A stretch of 36,717 nucleotides of DNA from Pseudomonas defluvii. GTDB lineage: Bacteria; Pseudomonadota; Gammaproteobacteria; Pseudomonadales; Pseudomonadaceae. The DNA is taken from contig NZ_MBPN01000049.1 of assembly GCF_001695625.1 (NCBI RefSeq), forward strand, positions 1-36,717, read 5' to 3'. The position numbers and the translations under genes were made by a program. The notes under the pieces are model-generated. The model was not told the origin of the DNA and ran no database searches. It saw only the letters and a list, made by a program, of their open reading frames with translations. Of the stretch, positions 1-9,465 are shown one piece after another (the stretch's first letter is position 1; each line of letters opens with the position of its first letter).

Positions 1-40
1 GGCTTGCCCGCGATGCAGGCACCGCGGACTCACTGGTACC
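1..40. repeat. Possible tail of a Pseudomonas REP-like element
   Basis: The first bases contain GGCTTGCCCGCGATGCAGGC followed by a CCGCGG segment, which resembles the GCTTGCCCGCG core common in intergenic REP elements of Pseudomonas. It lies downstream of the eda terminator and is cut by the window edge, so the full palindrome cannot be checked. The call rests on resemblance only. Confidence 0.3.
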
Positions 41-111
41 CCGCCGAAGCCATTGCAGGCAAACCTACACAACGATGCAGGCGCAGACTGGTTCCTGTGT
101 TTCTGACAGGC

Positions 112-140
112 AAAAAAAAGGTGCGCCGACCAAGCGCACC
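112..140 (-). terminator. Rho-independent terminator of zwf-pgl-eda
   Basis: Read on the minus strand, GGTGCGC (140-134) and GCGCACC (126-120) form a perfect 7-bp stem with a 7-nt loop, followed directly by eight U (119-112). It starts about 30 nt after the eda stop codon. This is a textbook intrinsic terminator for the zwf-pgl-eda transcript. Confidence 0.9.
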
Positions 141-170
141 TAAAGCCGTGTAGCACATAACGAATAGGGA

Positions 171-845
171 TCAGTCCAGCAGGGCCAAGGCCTCGGCGCT
201 GCAGGCCTGGATACGCGCCCAGTCACGGTCCTTGACCCAGGCGCTGTTGAACATCCAGGTCCCGCCCACGCACATCACATTGGGCTGGGACATGTAGCTC
301 TTCAGGTTACTTTCATTCACCCCGCCAGTCGGGCAGAAACGCACCTCACCAAACGGGCCACCAAAGGCTTTGATCGCTGCGACGCCACCACTGATTTCCG
401 CTGGAAACAGCTTGAAGCGACGGTAGCCCAGGGCATAGCCCATCATGATTTCCGAAGCGCTGCTGATGCCCGGCAGCAATGGCAAGGCGCTTTCGACGCC
501 CGCCTCAAGGATGTCCTGGGTACAGCCGGGGGTGACGATGAACTGGGCACCCGCCGCCTCAACCGCCTTCAGCATCGAGCGGTCGAGCACGGTGCCGGCA
601 CCAATGCACAACTCGGGGCGTTGCTCACGCAGCATACGAATGGCTTTCAGGCCATGTTCGGAGCGCAGGGTGATCTCCAGGGTCTTCAGGCCACCTGCGG
701 CCAGCGCATCGGCCAGCGGCAGAATGTCTTCCTCGCGGGCAATGGTAATCACCGGAAGGATGCGCGCCTCACCGCAGATACGGTCGATCTGCGCGATTTT
801 GTCGGCCATGGAGATGCCCGGTTGCGAATGTTCATGCGTGGTCAT
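171..845 (-). CDS. eda: KDPG aldolase (2-dehydro-3-deoxy-6-phosphogluconate aldolase)
   Basis: This cytosolic enzyme performs the last Entner-Doudoroff step, splitting KDPG into pyruvate and glyceraldehyde-3-phosphate. The 224-residue protein is a class I aldolase TIM barrel. The Schiff-base lysine is K145 in RRFKLFPAE, the likely general acid/base is E57 in LEITLR, and GAGTV and CPTGG are phosphate-binding loops. The start at 845 was chosen because AAGGA lies 9 nt upstream and the protein then begins MTTHEHSQPG, as in Pseudomonas homologues. Alternatives are GTG at 872 and an ATG at 866 that overlaps the pgl stop (ATGA). It is the last gene of zwf-pgl-eda, probably derepressed when KDPG releases HexR from the zwf promoter. 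Confidence 0.95.
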   Translation of the reverse strand: MTTHEHSQPGISMADKIAQIDRICGEARILPVITIAREEDILPLADALAAGGLKTLEITLRSEHGLKAIRMLREQRPELCIGAGTVLDRSMLKAVEAAGAQFIVTPGCTQDILEAGVESALPLLPGISSASEIMMGYALGYRRFKLFPAEISGGVAAIKAFGGPFGEVRFCPTGGVNESNLKSYMSQPNVMCVGGTWMFNSAWVKDRDWARIQACSAEALALLD

Positions 846-862
846 AACGGCGGGTCCTTGGC

Positions 863-1576
863 TCATGGGCACCAGAAAATATCCAGGGAAGCGTGTAGAA
901 AGGCGCGAATTGGCATTTCGGCAGAGTCATCCCCTGCCAGCGCGGCGCGCAGGGTAGCGAGTTTGCCTTGCCCTTGCACGGACAAGGCAGTGAATGCGGC
1001 AGTCCCCAGCAAGGCACGGGTCATGCTCAGGCGCTGATGCGGAACGCTCGGTGCCAGCATGGGCAGGCAACGTCGAGGGCTGTCGGCTGCCAGGCCTTGG
1101 GCAAGGTTCGGGCTGGCCGGAAACAGCGACGCTGTATGCCCGTCATCGCCCATACCCAGCACCAGCACATCAATCGGCGGCAACTCGGCCAAGGCCTGAT
1201 CGGCGTCCAGGGCAGCCGCTTCAAGGCTGGCACTGGCACGATACAGGCCAATAAAACGAGCCTTGGCCGCCGCCCCGACCAACAGGTAGCGCTTGAGCAG
1301 CCCGGCATTACTGTCGACATGCTCCACCGGCACCCAGCGCTCATCCGCAAGGCTGACCACTACCTTTGACCAGTCCAGCGACCGGCGTGCCAGGCATTGG
1401 AAAAACATCACCGGGCTACGACCACCAGAGACCACCAGGGTGGCCTGCCCGTTGGCGGCAATGGCCGCACTCAGGCGCTCGGCGACATTCTTGGCCAGGT
1501 CTTCAGCCAGCAGCGCCGGGCTTGCATAGGTATGCGTCGCCACGTTAGCCGGCCATTGCAGTTCAGATATCGCCAT
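863..1576 (-). CDS. pgl: 6-phosphogluconolactonase
   Basis: Pgl hydrolyses 6-phosphoglucono-1,5-lactone, the product of Zwf, to 6-phosphogluconate in the cytosol. The 237-residue protein has the SIS/NagB-like fold motifs of the family: VVSGGRSP near the N terminus, LADERWVP in the first half, and the active-site [13 protein letters not shown]. The start at 1576 gives MAISELQW and has GGAGG 7 nt upstream. It lies inside the 3' end of zwf, overlapping it by 14 nt, which implies translational coupling. An upstream in-frame start at 1594 would overlap zwf further and lacks a comparable ribosome binding site. The gene is the middle member of zwf-pgl-eda. Confidence 0.93.
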   Translation of the reverse strand: MAISELQWPANVATHTYASPALLAEDLAKNVAERLSAAIAANGQATLVVSGGRSPVMFFQCLARRSLDWSKVVVSLADERWVPVEHVDSNAGLLKRYLLVGAAAKARFIGLYRASASLEAAALDADQALAELPPIDVLVLGMGDDGHTASLFPASPNLAQGLAADSPRRCLPMLAPSVPHQRLSMTRALLGTAAFTALSVQGQGKLATLRAALAGDDSAEMPIRAFLHASLDIFWCP

Positions 1577-3032
1577 ACCACGACCTCCCATCACGGGTTA
1601 TCAGCGCGATCGAGCTCATCGGCCCCCAGGACCCGGCGGCGTAGGGCTTGGGCGCTTCGCCCGAACTCTTCCAACCGGCAATCAACTGGTCGCACCACTT
1701 CCACGCGTATTCGATTTCATCCTTGCGCACAAACAGGTTCTGATTGCCGCGCATCACTTCCAACAACAACCGCTCGTAGGCATCGGGGATGCGTGTACTG
1801 CGGTAGGTGTCGGAGAAATTCAATTGCAACGGGCCGCTGCGTAACTGCATGCCCTTGTCCAGGCCCTGCTCCTTGGTCATCACCCGCAAAGAAATACCTT
1901 CGTCCGGCTGCAAACGAATGATCAGCTTGTTACCGATCTGTAAACGCTGCTCCGGCGCGAAGATGTAGTGCGGCGGTTCCTTGAAGTGGATGACGATCTG
2001 CGACAATTTCTGCGGCATCCGCTTGCCGGTACGCAGGTAGAACGGCACACCGGCCCAGCGCCAGTTGCGAATGTCGGCACGCAAGGCAACAAAGGTTTCG
2101 GTATTGCTTTGCGGGTTGGCGTTGTCTTCTTCCAGGTATCCCGGTACCGGGCGCCCTTCGCTGTATCCGGCGATGTACTGGCCACGCACCACACGGCTGC
2201 CGAGGCCTTCACCGGTGATCGGCGCCAGCGCCTTGAGCACCTTGACCTTCTCATCGCGGATACTGTCGGCTGACAGGTCGCTGGGCGGGTCCATGGCGAT
2301 CAGGCAAAGCAATTGCAGCAGGTGGTTCTGAATCATGTCCCGCAGTTGGCCGGCCTTGTCGAAGTAGCCCCAGCGCCCTTCGATACCCACCTTCTCCGCC
2401 ACGGTGATCTCCACATGGGAGATCGAATTCTGGTTCCACTGGGTTTCGAACAGGCTGTTGGCGAAGCGCAGCGCAATCAGATTCTGGACGGTTTCCTTGC
2501 CCAGGTAATGGTCGATGCGGTAGACCCGGTTTTCCGGGAAAAACTGTGCCACGGCATCGTTGACCCGCCGTGACGACTCCAGGTCGTGGCCAATCGGTTT
2601 TTCCAGCACTACCCGGGTACGCGGGCCGAGGCCGACCTTGTCGAGGTTTTCGCAGATGCCACCATAAACCGCTGCAGGCGTTGCGAAGTAGGCGATCAGC
2701 GGTGCCTGGGGAGCGACCTTTTCGGCGAGCGCCTGGTAGTCATCCGCCTTGAGAAAGTCCACATGCAGGTAACTCAGGCGAGCCAGGAAGCGCTGCAGAG
2801 GAATGACCTCTATCTGCCCGGCCTCGACGAATTCATGCAGGTGCGCTTCGATTCGCTGCAGGTGCTCCTCGACGCTGCCCGGCTCGCGGGCCAATGCCAG
2901 CACCTGGGTGTCGGCATGCAACAGCCCGGCGCGATCCAGCTGATACAGCGCCGGAAACAGCTTGCGCAATGCCAGGTCGCCAAGGGCGCCAAACAGGGCA
3001 AACGTACAAGGCTCAACGGAGATCGAAGACAT
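1563..3032 (-). CDS. zwf: Glucose-6-phosphate 1-dehydrogenase
   Basis: Zwf oxidises glucose-6-phosphate to 6-phosphogluconolactone with reduction of NAD(P)+, feeding the Entner-Doudoroff route. The 489-residue protein has an N-terminal Rossmann motif GALGDLA (about residues 15-21), the catalytic and substrate-binding RIDHYLGKE (172-180), and the conserved EKPIGHDL. The start at 3032 gives [15 protein letters not shown], matching Pseudomonas Zwf. The 45-nt upstream in-frame extension begins with TTG and would run towards the operator region. The ribosome binding site is weak (AAAAGAACC). The gene diverges from hexR and a near-consensus HexR site lies in its promoter region, so repression by HexR is expected. 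Pseudomonads often carry several zwf paralogues; this is the one linked to hexR. Confidence 0.95.
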   Translation of the reverse strand: MSSISVEPCTFALFGALGDLALRKLFPALYQLDRAGLLHADTQVLALAREPGSVEEHLQRIEAHLHEFVEAGQIEVIPLQRFLARLSYLHVDFLKADDYQALAEKVAPQAPLIAYFATPAAVYGGICENLDKVGLGPRTRVVLEKPIGHDLESSRRVNDAVAQFFPENRVYRIDHYLGKETVQNLIALRFANSLFETQWNQNSISHVEITVAEKVGIEGRWGYFDKAGQLRDMIQNHLLQLLCLIAMDPPSDLSADSIRDEKVKVLKALAPITGEGLGSRVVRGQYIAGYSEGRPVPGYLEEDNANPQSNTETFVALRADIRNWRWAGVPFYLRTGKRMPQKLSQIVIHFKEPPHYIFAPEQRLQIGNKLIIRLQPDEGISLRVMTKEQGLDKGMQLRSGPLQLNFSDTYRSTRIPDAYERLLLEVMRGNQNLFVRKDEIEYAWKWCDQLIAGWKSSGEAPKPYAAGSWGPMSSIALITRDGRSWYGDI

Positions 3033-3100
3033 GATGTTGGTTCTTTTATCAAGTTGACGTACAAATACCCTGTTCAAGGGCAGTAATCAAGGGGATTATG

Positions 3101-3115
3101 TAGTAATAAACACAA
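3101..3115 (-). promoter_or_regulatory. Candidate HexR operator of zwf (one mismatch)
   Basis: On the minus strand the 15-mer reads TTGT-GTTTATT-ACTA, which fits the reported Pseudomonas HexR consensus TTGT-N7/8-ACAA with one mismatch in the second half. It lies about 70 nt upstream of the zwf start, and a CATAAT -10-like hexamer follows directly downstream. The two operators between edd and gap-1 match exactly, which supports the assignment. HexR binding is inferred. Confidence 0.55.
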
Positions 3116-3236
3116 CATTTGACCCCTTGGACAGATTCAAGTGGTGAAGCAATCAGGCCATCAGTACGATAGGCCACCCCCAAAAAGCCCGCTGCTGCCC
3201 GCTATTGGCTGCATCCTCGACCCAAGGACATAAACC

Positions 3237-4106
3237 ATGGACCGCGTGCGAAACCTCCTGGAACAGATCCAGGGCCGCCTTGAAGAGCTGAACAAGGCCG
3301 AGCGAAAAGTCGCCGAAGTCATCCTGCTCAACCCTCAGCAAGCGACGCGCTTCAGCATTGCCGCCCTGGCCCAGGCGGCCAAGGTCAGCGAACCGACCGT
3401 GAACCGCTTCTGCCGCTCGTTCGATGTCAGCGGCTACCCGGAACTCAAACTGCAACTGGCGCAGAGCCTGGCCAGTGGAGCCGCCTACGTCAGCCGCGCT
3501 GTCGAGGCCGACGATGATCCGGCCGCCTACACCCAGAAAATCTTCGGCAGTGCCATCGCCTCGCTGGACAGCGCCTGCCAGCAACTCGACCCGCAGTTGA
3601 TCAGCCGCGCCGTCGACATGCTGATCCAGGCCCGGCAGATCCACTTCTTCGGCCTCGGCGCCTCGGCCCCGGTGGCACTGGATGCCCAACACAAGTTCTT
3701 CCGTTTCAACCTTGCCGTGTCGGCCCATGCCGATGTCCTGATGCAGCGCATGCTGGCGTCGGTGGCGCACACCGGCGAACTGTTCGTGATCATTTCCTAC
3801 ACAGGGCGCACCCGCGAACTGGTCGAAGTCGCACGCCTGGCCCGTGAAAACGGTGCCTCGGTGCTCGGCCTGACCGCTGCCGGCTCACCACTGGCCAAGG
3901 CCAGCAGCCTGAGCCTGAACATCCCGCTGCCGGAAGACACCGACATCTACATGCCGATGACCTCGCGGATCATCCAGCTGACGGTACTCGATGTACTGGC
4001 CACCGGCATGACCCTGCGCCGTGGCGTGGACTTCCAGCCACACCTGCGCAAAATCAAGGAAAGCCTCAACGCCAGCCGCTACCCGATCGACGACGAACTC
4101 AATTGA
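3237..4106 (+). CDS. hexR: HexR, KDPG-responsive RpiR-family repressor
   Basis: HexR is the cytosolic repressor of zwf, edd and gap-1 operons in Pseudomonas; KDPG is its known effector. The 289-residue protein has an N-terminal RpiR helix-turn-helix domain (about 1-77, including [14 protein letters not shown]) and a C-terminal SIS sugar-phosphate binding domain (about 125-255, with [20 protein letters not shown] and [19 protein letters not shown]). The ATG has AAGGA 8 nt upstream. It diverges from zwf, so the repressor lies next to one of its targets. Its stop codon overlaps convergently with the stop of the mutarotase gene, with no terminator between them. Confidence 0.95.
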   Translation: MDRVRNLLEQIQGRLEELNKAERKVAEVILLNPQQATRFSIAALAQAAKVSEPTVNRFCRSFDVSGYPELKLQLAQSLASGAAYVSRAVEADDDPAAYTQKIFGSAIASLDSACQQLDPQLISRAVDMLIQARQIHFFGLGASAPVALDAQHKFFRFNLAVSAHADVLMQRMLASVAHTGELFVIISYTGRTRELVEVARLARENGASVLGLTAAGSPLAKASSLSLNIPLPEDTDIYMPMTSRIIQLTVLDVLATGMTLRRGVDFQPHLRKIKESLNASRYPIDDELN

Positions 4107-4953
4107 ACAGGTGCGCCTGCAGCCGCAGATGAGCCTGCTCGCCCGGTGCCAGACTCAGGCTGTCGTTGTGGCCACTGGTCGCCTCGACGCAGACAAAGCC
4201 GAGGGTTTCGCTGCCACTGACACCCATCAGCGGCCGACTACCGGGGTGCCAGACCACCGTGTCCTCGCTGTCGCCCATGTCAATGCACAGCTGGCGCTTC
4301 CAGGCCGGGTCGTGCAGTTGTAGCGTTGCCGCATTCTGGAACACCCGCTGACAGCCGCCCAGCACTTTCAGCTCACCTTTCTGCCGGCAGGTTTGACGAC
4401 TCAATTGGTCGTAACCTTCCGCACCTTCGAGCCCAGACAGCGCTATCTTTGAGACGTCACTGATACGCCAGTAAGCCAGCAGCGCATGACTCAACTGGCA
4501 GGGCAAGCTGTCCTGATGCTCAGTACGCAACTGCAACTCCATGCCATCACCCAGCCGCGCCTGCAAGTCAACCTGCCAGTCACACAGCTGCAAACGCCAG
4601 GTCAGGCTAACCCCTTCGGCATCCTCTGAGCTGTCGATCAGCTTCCAGTCCAGCAGGCGTGCCCAACCATGAGAAGGCCAGAGGTCTTCACTGGGGTGAC
4701 GACCGTACCAGGGCCAGCACACCGGCACACCGCCACGGATCGCCCCAACCTGTGGCCACTGTGCGGCACACCACAACCACGGGCGCTGGCCCTGCGGCTG
4801 AAAATGCAGCAACTGGGCGCCCTGACGACTGAACACCGCCTGGCAGCGTGGGTGATCAATGATCAGCACGTCGCGCTGCTGATGGCGTTCCCACTCAAAG
4901 GTCGGACGCGGCCGGCGCGAGGTGAAAAAGCGCTGGAGCGGATGCTCTTGCAT
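4099..4953 (-). CDS. D-hexose-6-phosphate mutarotase (YeaD family)
   Basis: This is an aldose-1-epimerase-like enzyme expected to interconvert alpha and beta anomers of glucose-6-phosphate, supplying Zwf with the beta form. The 284-residue protein shows family segments: [27 protein letters not shown], the probable catalytic histidine in SHGWAR, and a C-terminal FVCVEAT segment. The start at 4953 ([10 protein letters not shown]) fits homologues. An in-frame GTG at 5004 would place the start inside an 11-bp-stem hairpin and is disfavoured. It follows oprB on the same strand and may be read through from the gts-oprB operon. The 3' end overlaps hexR convergently by 8 nt. The function is assigned from the family and not shown by the sequence alone. 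Confidence 0.88.
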   Translation of the reverse strand: MQEHPLQRFFTSRRPRPTFEWERHQQRDVLIIDHPRCQAVFSRQGAQLLHFQPQGQRPWLWCAAQWPQVGAIRGGVPVCWPWYGRHPSEDLWPSHGWARLLDWKLIDSSEDAEGVSLTWRLQLCDWQVDLQARLGDGMELQLRTEHQDSLPCQLSHALLAYWRISDVSKIALSGLEGAEGYDQLSRQTCRQKGELKVLGGCQRVFQNAATLQLHDPAWKRQLCIDMGDSEDTVVWHPGSRPLMGVSGSETLGFVCVEATSGHNDSLSLAPGEQAHLRLQAHLFN

Positions 4954-4995
4954 GGCTAGGAACTCTGATTGACTGACGGGCTTTATCGCCAGCCA

Positions 4996-5023
4996 GCTCA
5001 GCACCTACAGGCAGGTGCTGAGC
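4996..5023 (-). other. Intergenic hairpin between oprB and the mutarotase gene
   Basis: GCTCAGCACCT (4996-5006) and AGGTGCTGAGC (5013-5022 plus 5023) form a perfect 11-bp stem with a 6-nt loop. No U-tract follows on the minus strand, so it looks more like an mRNA 3'-end stabiliser or partial terminator after oprB than a full intrinsic terminator. Confidence 0.6.
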
Positions 5024-5072
5024 AAGCCGGCAATCAGCTGCAACAAATGGCGTAAATTTACAACATATTACG

Positions 5073-6419
5073 TCAGAACACCGACTGAATCTTCAAGCCG
5101 GCGACGACCGCGTTGTCCACCTCATCCACACCCCCTGGGCTGCGGATGTACTGCAGGTTCGGCCGTACGGTCAGCCAGTTGGTGACGTGAAAACCGTAGT
5201 ACAGCTCGGCGTTGTACTCGGTCTTCTGGACAGGGACGAACGCCGGGTTGTCGTAGTCGTTGATACCACTGACATCATTGAGCAACTCTGCACGTTTTTT
5301 CACATCGTCGTTCACGTGAATACGCGCCACGCCAAAGCCGATGTCGTCCTTGGGTCGCCCGTCAAAGGCACCTTTGTAGACCAGGCCGACCTGCTGGTAG
5401 TTATCGACCACGTTGGTGGCCTTGTCGTGAACAGTGAAGTTGGCGAAAAGGCTCAAACCACGTGCGGCATCGCCGTTGTGCGCAGTAACCTGCTGCTGGG
5501 CGACAACCCACCAGCCATGCTTGCTGCTGTGCGATTTGAAGTCATTACCGGTTAGCGCTTGCGGTTGGCCATTGATGTCTTCAAAGACATCGTCAGCCTT
5601 GGCGGTGCTGTAGTAGTAACCCAGACGGTACTCACCCGGCAGGTCGTTGACCTTGGGCGACCAGACCATTTCCACCGGCAGGATCATGCCCTTGGTACCA
5701 CTGCCACTGAGCTTGAAGCCGTTGCCGGTTTCCAGGTTGGACGGGTTCTGCTCAAACACGCCGACCTGAGCGAAGAACTCCGGGGTAATGTTGTACTTGA
5801 CCCGCAACGCCCACTGGCTGACGGGCCAGTTGTACCAGATGCTGCCAACCCAGTTGCCAACCTGGGATCCACAGAACGCCAGGTTCTGGAAGTCGCAGGG
5901 GAAGCTGTTGAAGTCCTCGCCCGGGCCGAAGCGACCGACTTTGACGTCCAGCGCCTGATCGAAATACTGCTGCTTGATCCACATCTGGGTCAGCCGCCAA
6001 GTCTGGCCGCGCCCCCAGACTTCCTGCACCGAACTGAACTGCCCGGCACGCGGATCACTGATGCGGTCGTTGGACAGGTTACGGCCACTGCGTTCCGTAA
6101 CGGCCAGCTTGAACTCGGTATCCTGCCAACCGAGGATCTTTTCCAGGTCCAGCTTCACGCCCAAGGCAAACTGGTCGCTGTAGCGCGCCGTCTTGTCATC
6201 GTTGTAGCCACCGCTGAGGTTGCCAGCCACCTCGCCCACGTACTCCAGCGAGAAGTCGTAACCCTTCTCCAGCAACTCGGTACGCGTGCCGCCCCAATCT
6301 CCGGTCATCCATTTCGATTCCGGGTCGAAAGCACCGGCAGCGTGAGCACCACCGTTTACCCCGAACGCAGCCAGCAAGGTCAGCGGGGCCAGCGACCTGA
6401 TGCGTTTGTAATGAGCCAT
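5073..6419 (-). CDS. oprB: Carbohydrate-selective porin OprB
   Basis: OprB is an outer-membrane beta-barrel that lets glucose and other sugars into the periplasm, where GtsA captures glucose. The 448-residue precursor has a signal peptide ending AHA (about residue 27) before AGAFDPESKWMTGDWGG, the conserved opening of mature OprB. Aromatic beta strands run through the protein, for example WVGSIWYNWPVSQWALRVKY, and it ends in a terminal phenylalanine (KIQSVF) as expected for BAM-assembled barrels. It sits 54 nt after gtsD, so it is likely the last uptake gene of gtsABCD-oprB. An A-rich AACAATAAGA tract just upstream of the start resembles Hfq/Crc target sites. Confidence 0.95.
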   Translation of the reverse strand: MAHYKRIRSLAPLTLLAAFGVNGGAHAAGAFDPESKWMTGDWGGTRTELLEKGYDFSLEYVGEVAGNLSGGYNDDKTARYSDQFALGVKLDLEKILGWQDTEFKLAVTERSGRNLSNDRISDPRAGQFSSVQEVWGRGQTWRLTQMWIKQQYFDQALDVKVGRFGPGEDFNSFPCDFQNLAFCGSQVGNWVGSIWYNWPVSQWALRVKYNITPEFFAQVGVFEQNPSNLETGNGFKLSGSGTKGMILPVEMVWSPKVNDLPGEYRLGYYYSTAKADDVFEDINGQPQALTGNDFKSHSSKHGWWVVAQQQVTAHNGDAARGLSLFANFTVHDKATNVVDNYQQVGLVYKGAFDGRPKDDIGFGVARIHVNDDVKKRAELLNDVSGINDYDNPAFVPVQKTEYNAELYYGFHVTNWLTVRPNLQYIRSPGGVDEVDNAVVAGLKIQSVF

Positions 6420-6433
6420 CCCTTGTTTCCTCG

Positions 6434-6443
6434 TCTTATTGTT
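6434..6443 (-). promoter_or_regulatory. Hfq/Crc-like A-rich motif upstream of oprB
   Basis: The minus strand reads AACAATAAGA and continues into ACGAGGAAACAAGGG before the ATG. It resembles the AACAATAACAA type of catabolite-activity motif bound by Hfq with Crc in Pseudomonas, and it flanks the ribosome binding site. This would fit carbon catabolite repression of glucose porin translation. Binding is inferred from motif resemblance. Confidence 0.5.
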
Positions 6444-6473
6444 ATCGATGGATTTACACGTCCTGCAAACGGC

Positions 6474-7649
6474 TCAGCGCCCCTTGAACTGCGCCACATT
6501 GTCCTTGGCTACATTGTCCTTGGGCGCATGCACTTGCGGGTTGCCGACCACACCCAATCGCTCACCCGTTACGGCGTCGAACAGCAACACCCGCGCTGGG
6601 TCGAACTGCAGGTTCAGGTTGTCCCCCACCTGCACCGGGCAGTCAGGCGCCAGGCGACAGCAGACTTTGGTGCCGTTGAGGCTGACGAACACCAGAGTGT
6701 CCGGGCCGGTGGGTTCGATCACCTGAACCTCGGCACGAATACTGGGCAGGCCATTGGGCTGTTCCGGTGCCAGGCAGACTTGTTCGGGGCGAATGCCCAG
6801 AATCACTTCACGCTCTTCCAGGCCCGCATCGTCGATACCCATCGGCAACTCGCAGCGCGCCTGACCACTGTCGAGCAGCGCCAGCAGCCGACCGTCCTTG
6901 CGCTGCAGACGCAAAGGAATGAAGTTCATCGGCGGTGAGCCAATGAAACTGGCGACGAACAGGTTGGCCGGGTCGTTATAGATCTGCTGCGGGGTTCCGA
7001 ACTGCTGGATCAGCCCGTCCTTCATCACCGCGACCTTGTCGCCCAGGGTCATCGCTTCGATCTGGTCGTGGGTCACGTAGACCGTGGTGGTCTTCAAGCG
7101 TTGGTGCATCAGCTTGATCTCGGTGCGCATCTCCACCCGCAACTTGGCGTCGAGGTTGGACAGTGGCTCATCGAACAGGTAGATCTTCGGCCGCCGCGCC
7201 AACGCCCGGCCCATCGCCACGCGCTGTTGTTGACCACCCGAGAGCTGACCGGGCTTGCGATTGAGCAAGTGCTCGATCTGCAGCAGCCTGGACACCCGCG
7301 CCACCTCTTCTTCGATGGCGGCGGCGGGCATCTTGCGGATCTTCAGGCCGAAGGCGATGTTCTCCCGCACGTTCATGGTCGGGTACAGCGCATAGGACTG
7401 AAAGACCATGGCAATGTCCCGGTCCTTCGGGCTCATGCCGCTGATATCAGCCTCATCCACCAGGATCGCCCCGCCGCTGATCTGCTCCAGCCCGGCGATG
7501 CAGTTCATCAAGGTCGACTTGCCGCAGCCCGAGGGGCCAACCAGAATCAGGAACTCGCCCGAGTCGATCTTCAGCTCGATGTTCTTCAAGGTGTCCGGCA
7601 GGCCACTGCCGTAGGTCTTGTTGACGTTGCGCAATTCAAGCGTTGCCAT
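6474..7649 (-). CDS. gtsD: Glucose ABC transporter, ATP-binding subunit
   Basis: This is the MalK/UgpC-type ATPase that powers the GtsBC permease. The 391-residue protein shows Walker A GPSGCGKST, the signature LSGGQQQR, Walker B KIYLFDEPLSNLDAKLR, and the switch histidine in VYVTHDQIEAMTL. The C-terminal third (about 240-391) is the MalK-type regulatory OB/TOBE region, as usual for sugar importers. The start is 3 nt beyond the gtsC stop codon, so the genes are tightly coupled. It is located between gtsC and oprB. Substrate glucose (and probably mannose) is inferred from the operon and from characterised Pseudomonas GtsABCD; the ATPase alone does not define specificity. Confidence 0.92.
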   Translation of the reverse strand: MATLELRNVNKTYGSGLPDTLKNIELKIDSGEFLILVGPSGCGKSTLMNCIAGLEQISGGAILVDEADISGMSPKDRDIAMVFQSYALYPTMNVRENIAFGLKIRKMPAAAIEEEVARVSRLLQIEHLLNRKPGQLSGGQQQRVAMGRALARRPKIYLFDEPLSNLDAKLRVEMRTEIKLMHQRLKTTTVYVTHDQIEAMTLGDKVAVMKDGLIQQFGTPQQIYNDPANLFVASFIGSPPMNFIPLRLQRKDGRLLALLDSGQARCELPMGIDDAGLEEREVILGIRPEQVCLAPEQPNGLPSIRAEVQVIEPTGPDTLVFVSLNGTKVCCRLAPDCPVQVGDNLNLQFDPARVLLFDAVTGERLGVVGNPQVHAPKDNVAKDNVAQFKGR

Positions 7650-7652
7650 AAT

Positions 7653-8498
7653 TCACCCCTTGACCGCGCCGGCAGTGAGCCCGCGCAGGAAATACTTGCC
7701 AGCCATCACATAGACCAACAGGGTCGGTAACCCGGCGATCATCGCCGCCGCCATGTCGACGTTGTATTCCTTGACCCCGGTACTGGTGTTGACCAGGTTG
7801 TTCAGCGCCACCGTGATTGGCTGGGCATCGCCGCTGGCGAACACCACGCCGAAAAGAAAGTCGTTCCAGATCTGCGTGAACTGCCAGATCAGGCAGACCA
7901 TGATGATCGGCACCGACATGGGCAGCAGGATCTTCCCGAAGATGGTGAAGAAGCCCGCACCATCGAGCCGTGCCGCCCGCACCAGAGCATCCGGGACACT
8001 GGTGTAGTAGTTGCGAAAGAACAGCGTGGTAAAGGCCAGGCCATAGACGATATGCACCAGCACAAGGCCCGTGGTGGTGCTGGCCAGGCCCAGCTTGCCG
8101 AGGGTGAACGAGGCCGGCAGCAGCACGGTCTGAAACGGCAGAAAGCAACCGAACAACAGCAAGCCGAAAAACAACTGCGAGCCACGGAAGCGCCACATCG
8201 ACAGCACATACCCGTTAAGCGCCCCCAACAGCGTCGAAACCACCACCGCCGGTACGGTGATTTTCACCGAGTTCCAGAAGTAGCCACCCACGGTGTCCCA
8301 AGCCTTGATCCAGCCGATGCCCGTGATCACCTCGGGCCAGCTCAGCAAGTTGCCGGTGCGGATGTCATCCGGTGATTTGAAGCTGGTCAGCAGCATCACG
8401 ATCAGCGGGATCAGGTAGACCGCGCAGGCCAGCAGCAAGGTGCCGTAGATGGCCAGGCGGCTGAGGCTGAAGCCACGCGAAGCAAGAGGCTTAGTCAT
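7653..8498 (-). CDS. gtsC: Glucose ABC transporter, permease subunit
   Basis: This is one of two inner-membrane permease subunits of the glucose importer. The 281-residue protein is hydrophobic with about six predicted membrane segments, the first being IYGTLLLACAVYLIPLIVMLL. The binding-protein-dependent permease EAA loop is seen as DALVRAARLDGAGFFTIFGKILLPM. It belongs to the MalG-like half of the family. Its ATG overlaps the gtsB stop by 8 nt and its stop lies 3 nt before gtsD, so all three are translated as a unit. Confidence 0.92.
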   Translation of the reverse strand: MTKPLASRGFSLSRLAIYGTLLLACAVYLIPLIVMLLTSFKSPDDIRTGNLLSWPEVITGIGWIKAWDTVGGYFWNSVKITVPAVVVSTLLGALNGYVLSMWRFRGSQLFFGLLLFGCFLPFQTVLLPASFTLGKLGLASTTTGLVLVHIVYGLAFTTLFFRNYYTSVPDALVRAARLDGAGFFTIFGKILLPMSVPIIMVCLIWQFTQIWNDFLFGVVFASGDAQPITVALNNLVNTSTGVKEYNVDMAAAMIAGLPTLLVYVMAGKYFLRGLTAGAVKG

Positions 8499-9399
8499 GG
8501 CGCTTGTTCCTCAATTCCGAGTACAGGTAAGGCACCAGGATCGACAGGATCGCCCCCAGCATCAGAATCGCGCTGGCCGAGCCCATGCCCATCTGCCCGC
8601 GGCTGAAGGTGAAGGCGTACATGAACATCGCCGGCAAGTCGGAGGCGTAGCCCGGGCCACCTGCAGTCATCGCGGCTACCAGGTCGAAACTCTTGATCGC
8701 AATGTGCGCCAGGATCATCAGTGCACTGAAAAACACCGGGCGCAGGCTCGGCAGGACGATGCGCAGGTAAATACTCGGCAGGCTTGCCCCATCGACCTGG
8801 GCGGCACGGATGATCGACTGATCGACACCCCGCAGGCCCGCCAGGAACAAGGCCATGACAAAGCCCGAGGCCTGCCACACCGCGGCAATCACCAGGCAAT
8901 AGACAACGCGGTCCGGATCGACCAGCCAGTCCAGGCGAAAGCCCTCCCAGCCCCAGTCACGCAGCAGCTTGTCCAGGCCCAGGCCGGGGTTGAGCAACCA
9001 CTTCCAGGCAGTACCGGTGACAATCATCGACAGCGCCATCGGGTACAGGTAGATGGTGCGGATAAAGCCTTCACGGCGGATGCGCTGATCGAGCAACACC
9101 GCCAGCAGCACGCCGACCACCAGGCTGATGCTGATGAACAGCCCACCGAACACCAGCAGGTTCTTGCTCGCCACCCACCAACGGTCGTTCTCCAGCAGCT
9201 TGGCGTACTGCGCCAGCCCTACCCATTTGTAGCTGGGCATGAAACTGGAGTTGGTGAACGACAGCAGGAAGGTCCAGAAGATGTAGCCATAGAACCCCAC
9301 CAGGACGATCAGCATGCTTGGCGCCAGCACCAGTTTTGGCAGCCAGCGTTGCAATGCGTCGAGGGGCGAGGCCTTGTTGAGTGCAACAACAGTGCTCAT
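8491..9399 (-). CDS. gtsB: Glucose ABC transporter, permease subunit
   Basis: This is the MalF-like inner-membrane permease partner of GtsC. The 302-residue protein has about six membrane segments, an N-terminal one at LAPSMLIVLVGFYGYIFWTFLL, and the EAA-type loop IIRAAQVDGASLPSIYLRIVLPSLRP that contacts the ATPase. The start MSTVVALNKASPLDALQRW has only a weak ribosome binding site (GAGA). The gene is separated from gtsA by 86 nt containing a REP-like palindrome, while its 3' end overlaps gtsC. This spacing could let the cell make more binding protein than permease. Confidence 0.92.
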   Translation of the reverse strand: MSTVVALNKASPLDALQRWLPKLVLAPSMLIVLVGFYGYIFWTFLLSFTNSSFMPSYKWVGLAQYAKLLENDRWWVASKNLLVFGGLFISISLVVGVLLAVLLDQRIRREGFIRTIYLYPMALSMIVTGTAWKWLLNPGLGLDKLLRDWGWEGFRLDWLVDPDRVVYCLVIAAVWQASGFVMALFLAGLRGVDQSIIRAAQVDGASLPSIYLRIVLPSLRPVFFSALMILAHIAIKSFDLVAAMTAGGPGYASDLPAMFMYAFTFSRGQMGMGSASAILMLGAILSILVPYLYSELRNKRHD

Positions 9400-9435
9400 C
9401 GTGGAAATCTCGAATGGAGGGCGGCGCGAAGCACC

Positions 9436-9465
9436 GCATCGCCGGCAAGGCCGGCTCCTACAGCG
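9436..9465. repeat. REP-like element between gtsA and gtsB
   Basis: On the minus strand the segment reads CTGTAGGAGCCGGCC followed by TTGCCGGCGATGCGG, which is the common Pseudomonas REP core TAGGAGCCGGC...GCCGGCGA. GCCGGC, a 3-nt loop and GCCGGC form a hairpin. It sits in the only long gap inside the gts operon, directly after the binding-protein gene. Confidence 0.75.

Noticed and set aside
5559..6938. Long open frame on the plus strand opposite oprB and gtsD
   Set aside because: It is antisense to two clear genes, has no ribosome binding site or recognisable domain, and its composition (many Q, H, R, V) is typical of the shadow of GC-rich codons.
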